A stretch of 64,000 bases of DNA. It comes from Pseudomonas fluorescens. Lineage in GTDB: Bacteria > Pseudomonadota > Gammaproteobacteria > Pseudomonadales > Pseudomonadaceae. The notes under the pieces were generated by a model. It was not told the origin of the DNA, made no database searches, and saw only the letters and a list, made by a program, of their open reading frames with translations. The stretch spans positions 3,472,001 to 3,536,000 of the forward strand of contig NZ_CP148752.1 in assembly GCF_040448305.1 (NCBI RefSeq), read 5' to 3'. Each line of letters starts with the position of its first letter. Position 1 is the stretch's first letter. Shown one piece after another: positions 9,578 to 15,482 of this stretch. Position numbers and translations under genes: made by a program.

Positions 9578-9949
9578 ATGTACAACTCGCAACTGCCAAC
9601 GGATGGCAGCAACGCGCCAAAGGGTACTTCCATGGGAGTCGGCGTATTCGAGCCGCGTACCGATCGCCGCCGCAACGAGCGGATAAGGATCCTGCTCAAA
9701 AGCTTTGGCCTGCGAACCAGCCTGATCCGCCTGAAAGTCATCGACGCCCTGCTGACGGCCGCCGAAAACGACCGCAGCCTTGGTGTGCGCGGCGTGCACA
9801 GCCAATTGCTGGACCTGGATATTCCCCTGTCCTTTCTCAGCGTGCGTGAAGTGCTAAAGCGCTTGTGCAGTGAAGGCGTGATTGTCCTCAATCCCGACAA
9901 GAGCTACAGCCTGCATCCCCAGGCTGCTGCCATTTTGCGCAACCGATGA
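9578..9949 (+). CDS. Small Fur-like winged-helix protein
   Basis: 123 residues, with AGGAG 7 nt before the ATG. After a 30-residue polar lead, residues about 35-115 resemble the N-terminal winged helix of Fur-family regulators (LKSFGLRTSLIRLKVIDALL, VHSQLLDLDIPLSFLSVREVLKRLCSEGVI). The C-terminal metal-binding dimerisation domain and its HxHxxCxxC-type residues are absent. It could be a truncated Fur paralogue acting as a DNA-binding protein or antagonist. It is divergent from pvdQ, which might link it to iron, but nothing in the sequence proves this. Confidence 0.6.
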   Translation: MYNSQLPTDGSNAPKGTSMGVGVFEPRTDRRRNERIRILLKSFGLRTSLIRLKVIDALLTAAENDRSLGVRGVHSQLLDLDIPLSFLSVREVLKRLCSEGVIVLNPDKSYSLHPQAAAILRNR

Positions 9950-9957
9950 TCGTATGA

Positions 9958-10146
9958 TCAGGGCTTGACCTTGCGGCGCATCACGCCATTGATGACCACC
10001 ACGACCACCGCCACGCCAATGGCGATGTACTGGAACAGTTTTTCGCTGATGACGCCGGTGTTCTGCAACCAGGAAAGGCCAAACATGATCCCCAGCACCA
10101 CCAGGGAGATCAGAATCGAGTATTTCAAACGTTGCGACTGAGTCAT
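9958..10146 (-). CDS. Small two-helix inner-membrane protein, unknown function
   Basis: 62 residues beginning MTQSQRLKYS (ATG at 10146, AGGA upstream). Two hydrophobic helices, about 9-27 and 38-56, are separated by a short polar loop (LQNTGVISEKLF), and the protein ends in RRKVKP, consistent with both ends in the cytoplasm. It converges on the Fur-like gene with an 8-bp gap. I recognise no family. Confidence 0.6.
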   Translation of the reverse strand: MTQSQRLKYSILISLVVLGIMFGLSWLQNTGVISEKLFQYIAIGVAVVVVVINGVMRRKVKP

Positions 10147-10311
10147 TGCGGGTTCCTGAATCTGAAAATGTATCCGGTTTGTATCGACACGCATGCCAAG
10201 CGCTTACCCTGTTTCGGGGATAAGCGGCTACAAGCGGGGTCTCATGTTACAGCCGATGAAGAGTTTTAGCTTCATTGCGGCGATAACCATGAGGACTTTC
10301 AGTAAGGGCCG

Positions 10312-10341
10312 CCGGCCCGCTCAATGAACCGGGCGGGCCGG
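10312..10341. terminator. GC-rich hairpin downstream of the 10353-10883 gene
   Basis: CCGGCCCGC and GCGGGCCGG form a 9-bp stem with a 12-nt loop, 12 bp past the stop of the leftward gene. No T-run follows on either strand, so termination is uncertain. Confidence 0.35.
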
Positions 10342-10352
10342 GCAACATGGCC

Positions 10353-10883
10353 TCAGGCCTCGTCCGAGAGAATACTGCCTGGCCTCACCATGGGGCCGTT
10401 GCTCTTGCCGTAAGTTTCCAGGTTTTGCAGCACGTAGATCGCTTTTTTGAACTCGGGAACCAGGTAGTTGGCGTACTTGTTACCCTTCAGATTGTTATTC
10501 TGGATGTTCTCCAGTTGCGTGGCGAAATATTCCAGTGCATTGAACTTAGCGTCAGGGTCTTTGATGCCAAACCGGTCGAACTTGTCACCGGCATTGCTCA
10601 GCGTGACCGCCGTCACATCACTGATCAGGCCACGTTCTTTCAGAAAGACACTGAGACTGCCCATAGATTTGACTGAAACATTAGTAGGATCAAAACCCTT
10701 CATCTGCTTGCGCAATTTCATCTTGTCCATCTTGACTGTATCCAGTTCAACTGGATTGTCGCCCACCAGGTCAAGCATCTGCCTGACCTTGACGCTCTGG
10801 GGAACAGGCTTTGATCTGCTGACGGTATCTCGAACCAACAGGCCCGCTTTCGCGGTCCAGGCGCCGGTATATCCGATAGTCAT
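10353..10883 (-). CDS. Hypothetical protein, 176 residues
   Basis: Starts MTIGYTGAWTAK at 10883 with AAGGAG 7 nt upstream; a longer frame to 10949 has no ribosome site. It is soluble, lysine-rich and mostly predicted helical, without a signal peptide or membrane segment. A middle region (about 105-125, DKFDRFGIKDPDAKFNALEYF) and a C-terminal helical part (LVPEFKKAIYVLQNLETYGKSNGP) look folded. I do not recognise the family. It stands alone, next to a 385-bp AT-rich gap, which could hint at acquisition; a secreted or effector-like role would be guesswork. Confidence 0.6.
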   Translation of the reverse strand: MTIGYTGAWTAKAGLLVRDTVSRSKPVPQSVKVRQMLDLVGDNPVELDTVKMDKMKLRKQMKGFDPTNVSVKSMGSLSVFLKERGLISDVTAVTLSNAGDKFDRFGIKDPDAKFNALEYFATQLENIQNNNLKGNKYANYLVPEFKKAIYVLQNLETYGKSNGPMVRPGSILSDEA

Positions 10884-11268
10884 TGAAAACTCCTTGTTTG
10901 GCCAAGTTAGGAGGTCAGGAGTATCGGCCGGAGCACTTGAGGCCACCAAACTTTAATTCAGAGCTTTAACAATTTTCGTACAATTAAGATACATACTGTA
11001 AAACTTCTTGTTTATTGGGTCTTGGCACATTAAAGAATGGTCCTTCAGACTTTTCTTACATAGCGGCTAGTTGGTTTTAATCAACACCGATACTTACCCT
11101 CGGCATTTCAACCTGACGATTTTGTAATGTGCCCCTCATCTGCCTGACAGCGATGATCTACCATTATCGAATGGCAGACCTTTGTAGCAATTCGAAACAC
11201 TCCTTGAATGTCTGACCAATAAAAATGGTCAGAATGCGTTTTTTTGCCCGTTAGCCGAGACGAATCCC
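10884..11268. other. AT-rich intergenic stretch, no gene seen
   Basis: 385 bp without a credible reading frame, clearly more AT-rich than its neighbours. It should contain the promoter of the leftward gene at 10883 and of the DUF411 operon. The only structure noted is the hairpin at 11212-11245. Confidence 0.5.
11212..11245 (+). terminator. Small hairpin with U-run
   Basis: CTGACCA and TGGTCAG form a 7-bp stem around ATAAAAA, followed after AATGCG by seven Ts. It lies 24 bp before the DUF411 start, so it may end an upstream transcript, be an attenuator, or be chance. Confidence 0.4.
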
Positions 11269-11715
11269 ATGCGAAACCCTCTGCGTCTGATCGCCCTGAG
11301 CGCCCTGTTCATGTCCTCCCTGGCCCAGGCCGCCGACCTCATTCCGATCGAGGTTCATCGCGACGCCAACTGTGGCTGCTGCAAAAAATGGATCACCCAT
11401 CTGGAGGCCAATGGCTTCAAGGTCGAAGACCACGTCGAAGCCAACATGAGTGAGTTCAAGCAACAGCACGGCGTGCCGCCGCGCCTGGCGTCGTGCCACA
11501 CCGCGTTGATCAACGGCAAATTCGTTGAAGGTCATGTCCCGGCCGACCAGGTCCTGGCCTTGAGCAAGCGCGACGATCTGTTGGGCGTCGCTGCGCCCGG
11601 CATGCCCATGGGTTCGCCCGGCATGGAAATGGACGGCATGAGCGATGCCTATCAGGTCATCGGCCTGAAAAAGGACGGCACTGACGTGGTGGTTGCGGAC
11701 TACCCCGCCCATTGA
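11269..11715 (+). CDS. DUF411 periplasmic metal-binding protein
   Basis: 148 residues. A Sec signal peptide (MRNPLRLIALSALFMSSLAQA, cleavage near 21/22) is followed by a DUF411 domain: IPIEVHRDANCGCCKKWITHLEANGFKV carries the CGCC metal-site motif, and LASCHTALINGKFVEGHVPADQV is the second family block. A methionine-rich segment (GMPMGSPGMEMDGM, about 111-125) could bind copper. DUF411 proteins usually sit in copper-resistance clusters; here the only partner is the overlapping YqaA-type gene. Copper handling is inferred. Confidence 0.8.
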   Translation: MRNPLRLIALSALFMSSLAQAADLIPIEVHRDANCGCCKKWITHLEANGFKVEDHVEANMSEFKQQHGVPPRLASCHTALINGKFVEGHVPADQVLALSKRDDLLGVAAPGMPMGSPGMEMDGMSDAYQVIGLKKDGTDVVVADYPAH

Positions 11716-12149
11716 TGTCCGGCGCGTACCTCGGGCTGTTTTTCGCGGCATTCGGTGCCGCCACGCTGCTGCCGTTGCAATCCGAAGCCGTGCTGGTCGG
11801 ATTGCTGCTCAGCGACAGGTACTGGCTCTGGGCACTGCTGGCGGTGGCAACGTTTGGCAACGTTCTGGGGTCGCTGCTTAACTGGTGGCTGGGGCGCGGG
11901 ATCGAGCGGTTCCGCGACCGACGCTGGTTTCCGGTGAGCCCCCGACACCTGGAAAAGGCCCGACTGCATTACCAACGCTACGGCCACTGGTCATTGCTAC
12001 TCAGTTGGCTGCCGGTGCTCGGCGATCCGCTGACGCTGGTCGCCGGGGTCATGCGCGAGCCGCTGGGGCGCTTCCTGCTGATCGTCACCCTGGCCAAAGG
12101 TGCCCGCTACGGCGTGCTGGCCATGGCGACTCTGGGCTGGATGGGTTGA
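11715..12149 (+). CDS. YqaA/DedA-like inner-membrane protein
   Basis: 144 residues, mostly hydrophobic, with four probable transmembrane helices. The pattern FGNVLGSLLNWWLGR and LLLSWLPVLGDPLTLVAGVMR fits the YqaA branch of the DedA/SNARE-associated family, thought to act in lipid translocation and membrane homeostasis. The ATG overlaps the DUF411 stop (TGATG), so the two are translationally coupled. A TTG three bases earlier is also possible. Transport substrate unknown. Confidence 0.75.
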   Translation: MSGAYLGLFFAAFGAATLLPLQSEAVLVGLLLSDRYWLWALLAVATFGNVLGSLLNWWLGRGIERFRDRRWFPVSPRHLEKARLHYQRYGHWSLLLSWLPVLGDPLTLVAGVMREPLGRFLLIVTLAKGARYGVLAMATLGWMG

Positions 12150-12234
12150 ACCATCAAGGGCGGCGGTTGCCTGTGTTTAATGCCGCCCTAATCGAGTCGA
12201 TCCAGCATCGGCGGATTTTCCATGGAGCTCTCCC

Positions 12235-12987
12235 ATGTCGCGCCCCTTTTCCCGCTGGTTACCTGGCCTGCTGTTGACCGCCACCCTGCCCGTCATAGCC
12301 CACGCGGAAGGACCGGAATACGGTCCCGAGTTGCAGGGTTTCGACTACCCCTACACCCTCAAGCACTTCGCCTTTGAATCCCAGGGCCAATCCCTGCAAA
12401 TGGGTTATATGGATGTCGCCGCCCACGGCAAGGCCAATGGTCGCAGCGTGGTGTTGATGCACGGCAAGAATTTCTGCGGTGCCACCTGGGACAGCTCGAT
12501 CAAAGCCCTCAGCGACGCCGGCTATCGGGTCATCGCCCCGGACCAGATCGGCTTTTGCACCTCCAGCAAACCGGCGCACTATCAGTACAGTTTCCAGCAA
12601 CTGGCGACGAACACCCAGCAATTGCTCAAGGCCCTGGGCATCCAGCAAGCCACTCTGCTGGGGCATTCCACCGGCGGCATGCTTGCCACTCGCTATGCCT
12701 TGCTATACCCCGAACAGGTCGAGCAACTGGCGCTGGTCAACCCCATCGGCCTGGAAGACTGGAAAGCCCTCGGCGTGCCCTACCGCACGGTTGACCAATG
12801 GTACGAGCGCGAACTCAAACTCAGCGCCGACGGTATCCGCAACTATGAACGCAGCACCTATTACGGCGGCCGCTGGAAGCCGGAATTCGATCGCTGGGTC
12901 GACATGCTCGCCGGCGTGAACAAAGGCCCGGGGCATACGCAAGTCGCGTGGAACTCGGCGCTGATCTACGACATGATCTTCACCCAA
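12235..12987 (+). pseudogene. 5' part of an alpha/beta-hydrolase gene interrupted by the integrated element
   Basis: 251 genuine codons: a signal peptide (WLPGLLLTATLPVIAHA), the oxyanion region VVLMHGKNFCG, the nucleophile elbow GHSTGG and strands up to YDMIFTQ. At 12977 the gene meets the element; the frame then reads 57 foreign codons to a stop at 13158. The catalytic histidine region (GMGHAPQ) lies in the 3' fragment at 25481-25753, so the fused product should be inactive. Joining both fragments at the 12-bp repeat gives a continuous 341-residue secreted hydrolase. The substrate is unknown. Confidence 0.9.
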
Positions 12988-12988
12988 C
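12977..12988 (+). repeat. attL core (left copy of 12-bp direct repeat)
   Basis: TCTTCACCCAAC, identical to 25470-25481. The bases immediately outside differ between the copies, so the identity is exactly 12 bp. It lies in the coding sequence for IFTQ of the hydrolase. Confidence 0.85.
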
Positions 12989-13235
12989 ATGCTGCGTTGT
13001 GGGGTTTATCCTATCCGCCGCGTAACAGGCCGTCAATCGCTGACACAATCGGAGCCCTAGAGACAGACAAGCCCCCGTGTGGAACGGATACACGTCTGAC
13101 CCTGTGGGACGAATTGAACACTTCAAAGGTCTGGTTCATCGTTGATTCACGCTGCTAGCAGTTGCCCCTTCCCTGCCTACCTAACGCCCGCAAACCACCG
13201 CATAGCCAAGCCCTGCCAGCCTTCCAACCATCGAT

Positions 13236-13247
13236 TAATTTAAATTA
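13236..13247. promoter_or_regulatory. Perfect 12-bp AT palindrome upstream of the element's main promoter
   Basis: TAATTTAAATTA is a perfect dyad ending 25 bp before the -35 box. This is a plausible operator or activator site for the operon; no cognate regulator is identified. Confidence 0.35.
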
Positions 13248-13272
13248 GTTGACGACTTGGCACAGAATATGC

Positions 13273-13300
13273 TTGACAAACCCAAGTCTCGTGTTACAAT
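13273..13300 (+). promoter_or_regulatory. Strong sigma70 promoter of the element operon
   Basis: TTGACA, 16 bp, TACAAT. It faces the small-gene operon and leaves an untranslated leader of about 155 nt before the gene at 13463. Confidence 0.75.
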
Positions 13301-13377
13301 AACCTATAGATAGAGATAAAAGTTTCTCTTCCAAGTTTCAAGGTTTGGACTTCGCTCCTGACCTTCTTCAAAGATTT

Positions 13378-13443
13378 CCACTCGACAGTGGATTCCATGC
13401 GTTTCCTCAACGCACGCCAACTCTCTTTTGGATTGGGAGAGTT
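13378..13443 (+). promoter_or_regulatory. Structured leader with three short hairpins
   Basis: CCACT/AGTGG (13378-13391), GCGTT/AACGC (about 13399-13413) and AACTCTC/GAGAGTT (13419-13443) follow each other between promoter and first gene. The last hairpin contains the GGGAGAG that could serve as a ribosome site, so it may control initiation. No U-run follows, so this is not an obvious terminator. Confidence 0.4.
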
Positions 13444-13462
13444 ACTTAGTTCCCGTTGGTGA
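13397..13462 (+). CDS. Possible 21-codon leader peptide
   Basis: An ATG at 13397 opens a 21-residue frame (MRFLNARQLSF...) whose TGA directly abuts the ATG at 13463. The 13463 gene has no good ribosome site of its own, so coupling to this leader would explain its translation. The leader's own ribosome site is weak (GTGG), so this stays tentative. Confidence 0.3.
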   Translation: MRFLNARQLSFGLGELLSSRW

Positions 13463-13702
13463 ATGGCGATACCAACAACTTATTCCCCTACTGCGCCTTC
13501 AGGCGGCAATCGGTTTGCTTATCTGCTTTTTCAAACTCCGATTATCGTAATAGGCACTATCAAGTGTGGTGATTGTCATGGAACGATGACAACAAGATTA
13601 TGGGCCAGCGATGGCCCTTTTCTTGATCTCCACTACGACTGCGTGACAAACCAACCTAATCAATTTAAATCACCATTAAAAAGGAGGTACGCCCTCGAAT
13701 GA
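13463..13702 (+). CDS. Hypothetical 79-residue protein with CxxC pair, first gene of element operon
   Basis: Begins MAIPTTYSPT; a hydrophobic stretch (FAYLLFQTPIIVIGTI, about 18-33) leads into CGDCHG (35-40), with another cysteine at 60. The end is basic (KSPLKRR). The CxxC pair could bind zinc but is not the pattern of the downstream zinc-ribbon proteins. Its last codons overlap the ATG of the next gene at 13699, and they encode that gene's ribosome site. No family recognised. Confidence 0.55.
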   Translation: MAIPTTYSPTAPSGGNRFAYLLFQTPIIVIGTIKCGDCHGTMTTRLWASDGPFLDLHYDCVTNQPNQFKSPLKRRYALE

Positions 13703-13842
13703 AAATCGTAAAACCCTGCATGGAGTGTGGCACTCCATTTATCACAAGTCTTTGTACCGCTCTTTACTGCTCCAGCAAGTGCAGGAAGAGAGCCAACCGC
13801 AAAAAGAATAAGGAGACGAAAGACAATGCCAGCCAAAACTGA
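13699..13842 (+). CDS. Mini zinc-ribbon protein 1 (47 residues)
   Basis: AAGGAGG lies 11 nt before the ATG. Four cysteines in the order C7-x2-C10 and C24-x3-C28, within PCMECGTPF and LYCSSKCRKRANRKK, form a compact zinc-ribbon or treble-clef-like unit, followed by a very basic tail that would suit nucleic-acid binding. The same layout recurs in the genes at 13826, 19123 and 19268. It overlaps both neighbours (4 bp upstream, 17 bp downstream), so it is part of a tightly packed operon. Function unknown; zinc and nucleic-acid binding are inferred. Confidence 0.65.
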   Translation: MKIVKPCMECGTPFITSLCTALYCSSKCRKRANRKKNKETKDNASQN

Positions 13843-13975
13843 AACCTGCAATTACTGCCTAAGAAGCTATACAGCGTTTACATGCCGTAGCCAATACTGT
13901 CACGAGTATTGTCGAAAGGCAGCCGCTAGAAAGCGAAAGCGAGAAGCAGCAGCAACCCCACAACATAACCAATAA
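13826..13975 (+). CDS. Mini zinc-ribbon protein 2 (49 residues)
   Basis: ATG inside the end of the previous gene, with AAGGAG 11 nt upstream. ETCNYCLRSY and QYCHEYCRKAAARKRKR repeat the CxxC ... YCxxxCRK plan of its neighbour, again with a basic tail. It is probably a tandem paralogue arising by duplication, since both length and motif spacing are similar. No known family assigned. Confidence 0.65.
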   Translation: MPAKTETCNYCLRSYTAFTCRSQYCHEYCRKAAARKRKREAAATPQHNQ

Positions 13976-13989
13976 GGAAAAATCGTTCC

Positions 13990-14130
13990 ATGCACAACAC
14001 CACGATCAACGTAACAATCAAAATCAACATCCAGCCTTCTGTAATCGTTCCAATGAAAACCAGCGAGCAACTTGCAGAAGACTATAGAGCCTCTGTCATT
14101 GCTGAAGCCATTGAAAAAGGAGGCCAGTGA
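13990..14130 (+). CDS. Hypothetical 46-residue protein
   Basis: MHNTTINVTI start at 13990 with AAGGA upstream. The first 20 residues alternate polar and hydrophobic (beta-like), the rest is helical (EQLAEDYRASVIAEAIEKGG). The final codons carry the AAAGGAGG ribosome site of the next gene, whose ATG overlaps this stop (TGATG). Unknown function. Confidence 0.5.
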   Translation: MHNTTINVTIKINIQPSVIVPMKTSEQLAEDYRASVIAEAIEKGGQ

Positions 14131-14222
14131 TGTACATGGCATTCCTGATGATTCTAAGCAGTGCATCAATTGGCCTACTGAGCTTTTCCGCCACTCACTT
14201 CTTCAACACCACAACATTCTAA
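14130..14222 (+). CDS. Hypothetical 30-residue single-span membrane peptide
   Basis: Almost wholly hydrophobic (AFLMILSSASIGLLSFSATHFF), with a strong ribosome site in the preceding gene. It could be a holin-like or membrane-adaptor peptide, but so short a protein cannot be assigned. The placement in a phage-like operon is the main reason to accept it as real. Confidence 0.5.
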   Translation: MYMAFLMILSSASIGLLSFSATHFFNTTTF

Positions 14223-14237
14223 TAGGAGATTTACATA

Positions 14238-14741
14238 ATGAAACTTGAAATCCGTAAAGCAAACAAAACTGAACTCGCCGCTTATGTTGCTCAAGCAATC
14301 CAACTGGCCCGTGTTGGTGCTCCTTCGCATGAAGGAAGCGTTAACCCAACAGGCTCTTGTGTATTCTACAGCCGAACTACCCATGAAGCTCTTGAGAAGT
14401 ACGCAGACCTGAAGGCTTTGGGTTGGGAACTAGAGCACACCATCCCAGCACTTACAAAAGGCTTGCTTGAGTTCACGGCTCGCAAATCAGAAGAATTGTT
14501 CCAAAAGGATATTCCACTGATCAGTGCAAAAGCTGAAGCCGCATACCAGCGTGAAATCGAACAACACAACGCAGCAGTAAAACGTCAAGAGCAACAAGAG
14601 GCTGAGGTAATGGCAGAGTTTGAACGTCGCGAAGCAGAACGTAAAGCTCAGCTTCTGGCTGAAGTTCGTGCTGATCTTTCTCAACAACAAAACCCAAGAT
14701 TCAAACGTAGCGACGTTAACGGCTACCAATACAGTCGTTAA
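14238..14741 (+). CDS. Hypothetical 167-residue protein with C-terminal coiled coil
   Basis: TAGGAG precedes the ATG. The N-terminal half (about 1-85) is mixed alpha/beta, with ELAAYVAQAIQLARVG and a possible small globular fold; residues about 90-150 are a highly charged helix (AYQREIEQHNAAVKRQEQQEAEVMAEFERREAERKAQ) typical of coiled coils; the tail is polar. There is no membrane segment. It lies upstream of the tape-measure-like gene, where tail-assembly chaperones sit in phages, but no such similarity is visible. Function unknown. Confidence 0.6.
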   Translation: MKLEIRKANKTELAAYVAQAIQLARVGAPSHEGSVNPTGSCVFYSRTTHEALEKYADLKALGWELEHTIPALTKGLLEFTARKSEELFQKDIPLISAKAEAAYQREIEQHNAAVKRQEQQEAEVMAEFERREAERKAQLLAEVRADLSQQQNPRFKRSDVNGYQYSR

Positions 14742-14820
14742 CAAATCCTGGGGCCGTAGCGCCCCAACAACTTCCCAAGTCGCATACAGCACACCACCTA
14801 CTTATTCAGGAGATACCACT

Positions 14821-15030
14821 GTGCAAGAACTACATCTGAAGCAACAACAATCTGAACTACTGGCTTTCATCTTTGCACTTTGCTCTGACAATCCAGATGA
14901 ACGATCGATCGCAGAACTGGGAGCATTCGAACTCATGCAAGAGCTTGATGAATCCGTGCTTAACCTAGCGATTGAATGCTACGCATCGCTTAAAACCCAC
15001 ACTGAAGCTTACACAAAAGGAGGCCACTAA
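14821..15030 (+). CDS. Hypothetical 69-residue protein (GTG start)
   Basis: I choose GTG at 14821 because AGGAGA sits 7 nt before it; the open frame from 14620 overlaps the previous gene and lacks a ribosome site. Acidic, helical, with AFIFALCSDNPDERSIAELGAFELMQELDES. The final codons provide AAGGAGG for the next gene, whose ATG overlaps the stop (TAATG). Unknown function. Confidence 0.55.
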   Translation: MQELHLKQQQSELLAFIFALCSDNPDERSIAELGAFELMQELDESVLNLAIECYASLKTHTEAYTKGGH

Positions 15031-15476
15031 TGACTAAAGAATTCAAACGACAATCCAACCGCCATCTTCACGCACTTTATGAAAGTGGAACTCAATACAG
15101 CATTTATCTCGTAGGACCACAAGTGGATATTGCTAACCTGACCCGACTCTTTCGACGCTTCCTAAAACAAAGGTTGGGTGTGCGTCCTAAGTTTCATCTG
15201 TTTTGGTTCAATACAGAATTCGGTCTATGCATTGCTATTAGCTCCACAATGCCTGTACGCAGAATCACTGATGACTTCTACAAAGACGCTGCAAGACTTG
15301 GCCATATTGAAGCAGCCCAACAACTCTACATTGGTGGCAACAAGGCAACACTAACGACGACACTTGCAACCATGACCAACCAATACCAACCACAGATTGG
15401 AATTCGTGCATTTGGTGGAAGTGTTGTAAGCCCTACAGCAGACCAATCAGCAGCCAGATCGCTGGCAAAGAGATAA
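15030..15476 (+). CDS. Hypothetical 148-residue protein
   Basis: Translationally coupled to the gene before. It is basic (FKRQSNRHLHALY, LTRLFRRFLKQRLGVRPKFHLFWF), with a possible beta-rich core (FNTEFGLCIAISSTMPV) and a glycine-serine-rich C-terminus. There is no signal peptide or cysteine cluster. Its position directly before the tape-measure-like gene suggests a structural or assembly role, inferred from place only. Confidence 0.55.
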   Translation: MTKEFKRQSNRHLHALYESGTQYSIYLVGPQVDIANLTRLFRRFLKQRLGVRPKFHLFWFNTEFGLCIAISSTMPVRRITDDFYKDAARLGHIEAAQQLYIGGNKATLTTTLATMTNQYQPQIGIRAFGGSVVSPTADQSAARSLAKR

Positions 15477-15482
15477 TCCATA

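Noticed and set aside
12977..13158. Hydrolase with a genuine alternative C-terminus
   Set aside because: The 57 residues after IFTQ lack hydrolase features, and the missing C-terminal half is found in frame at 25481-25753.
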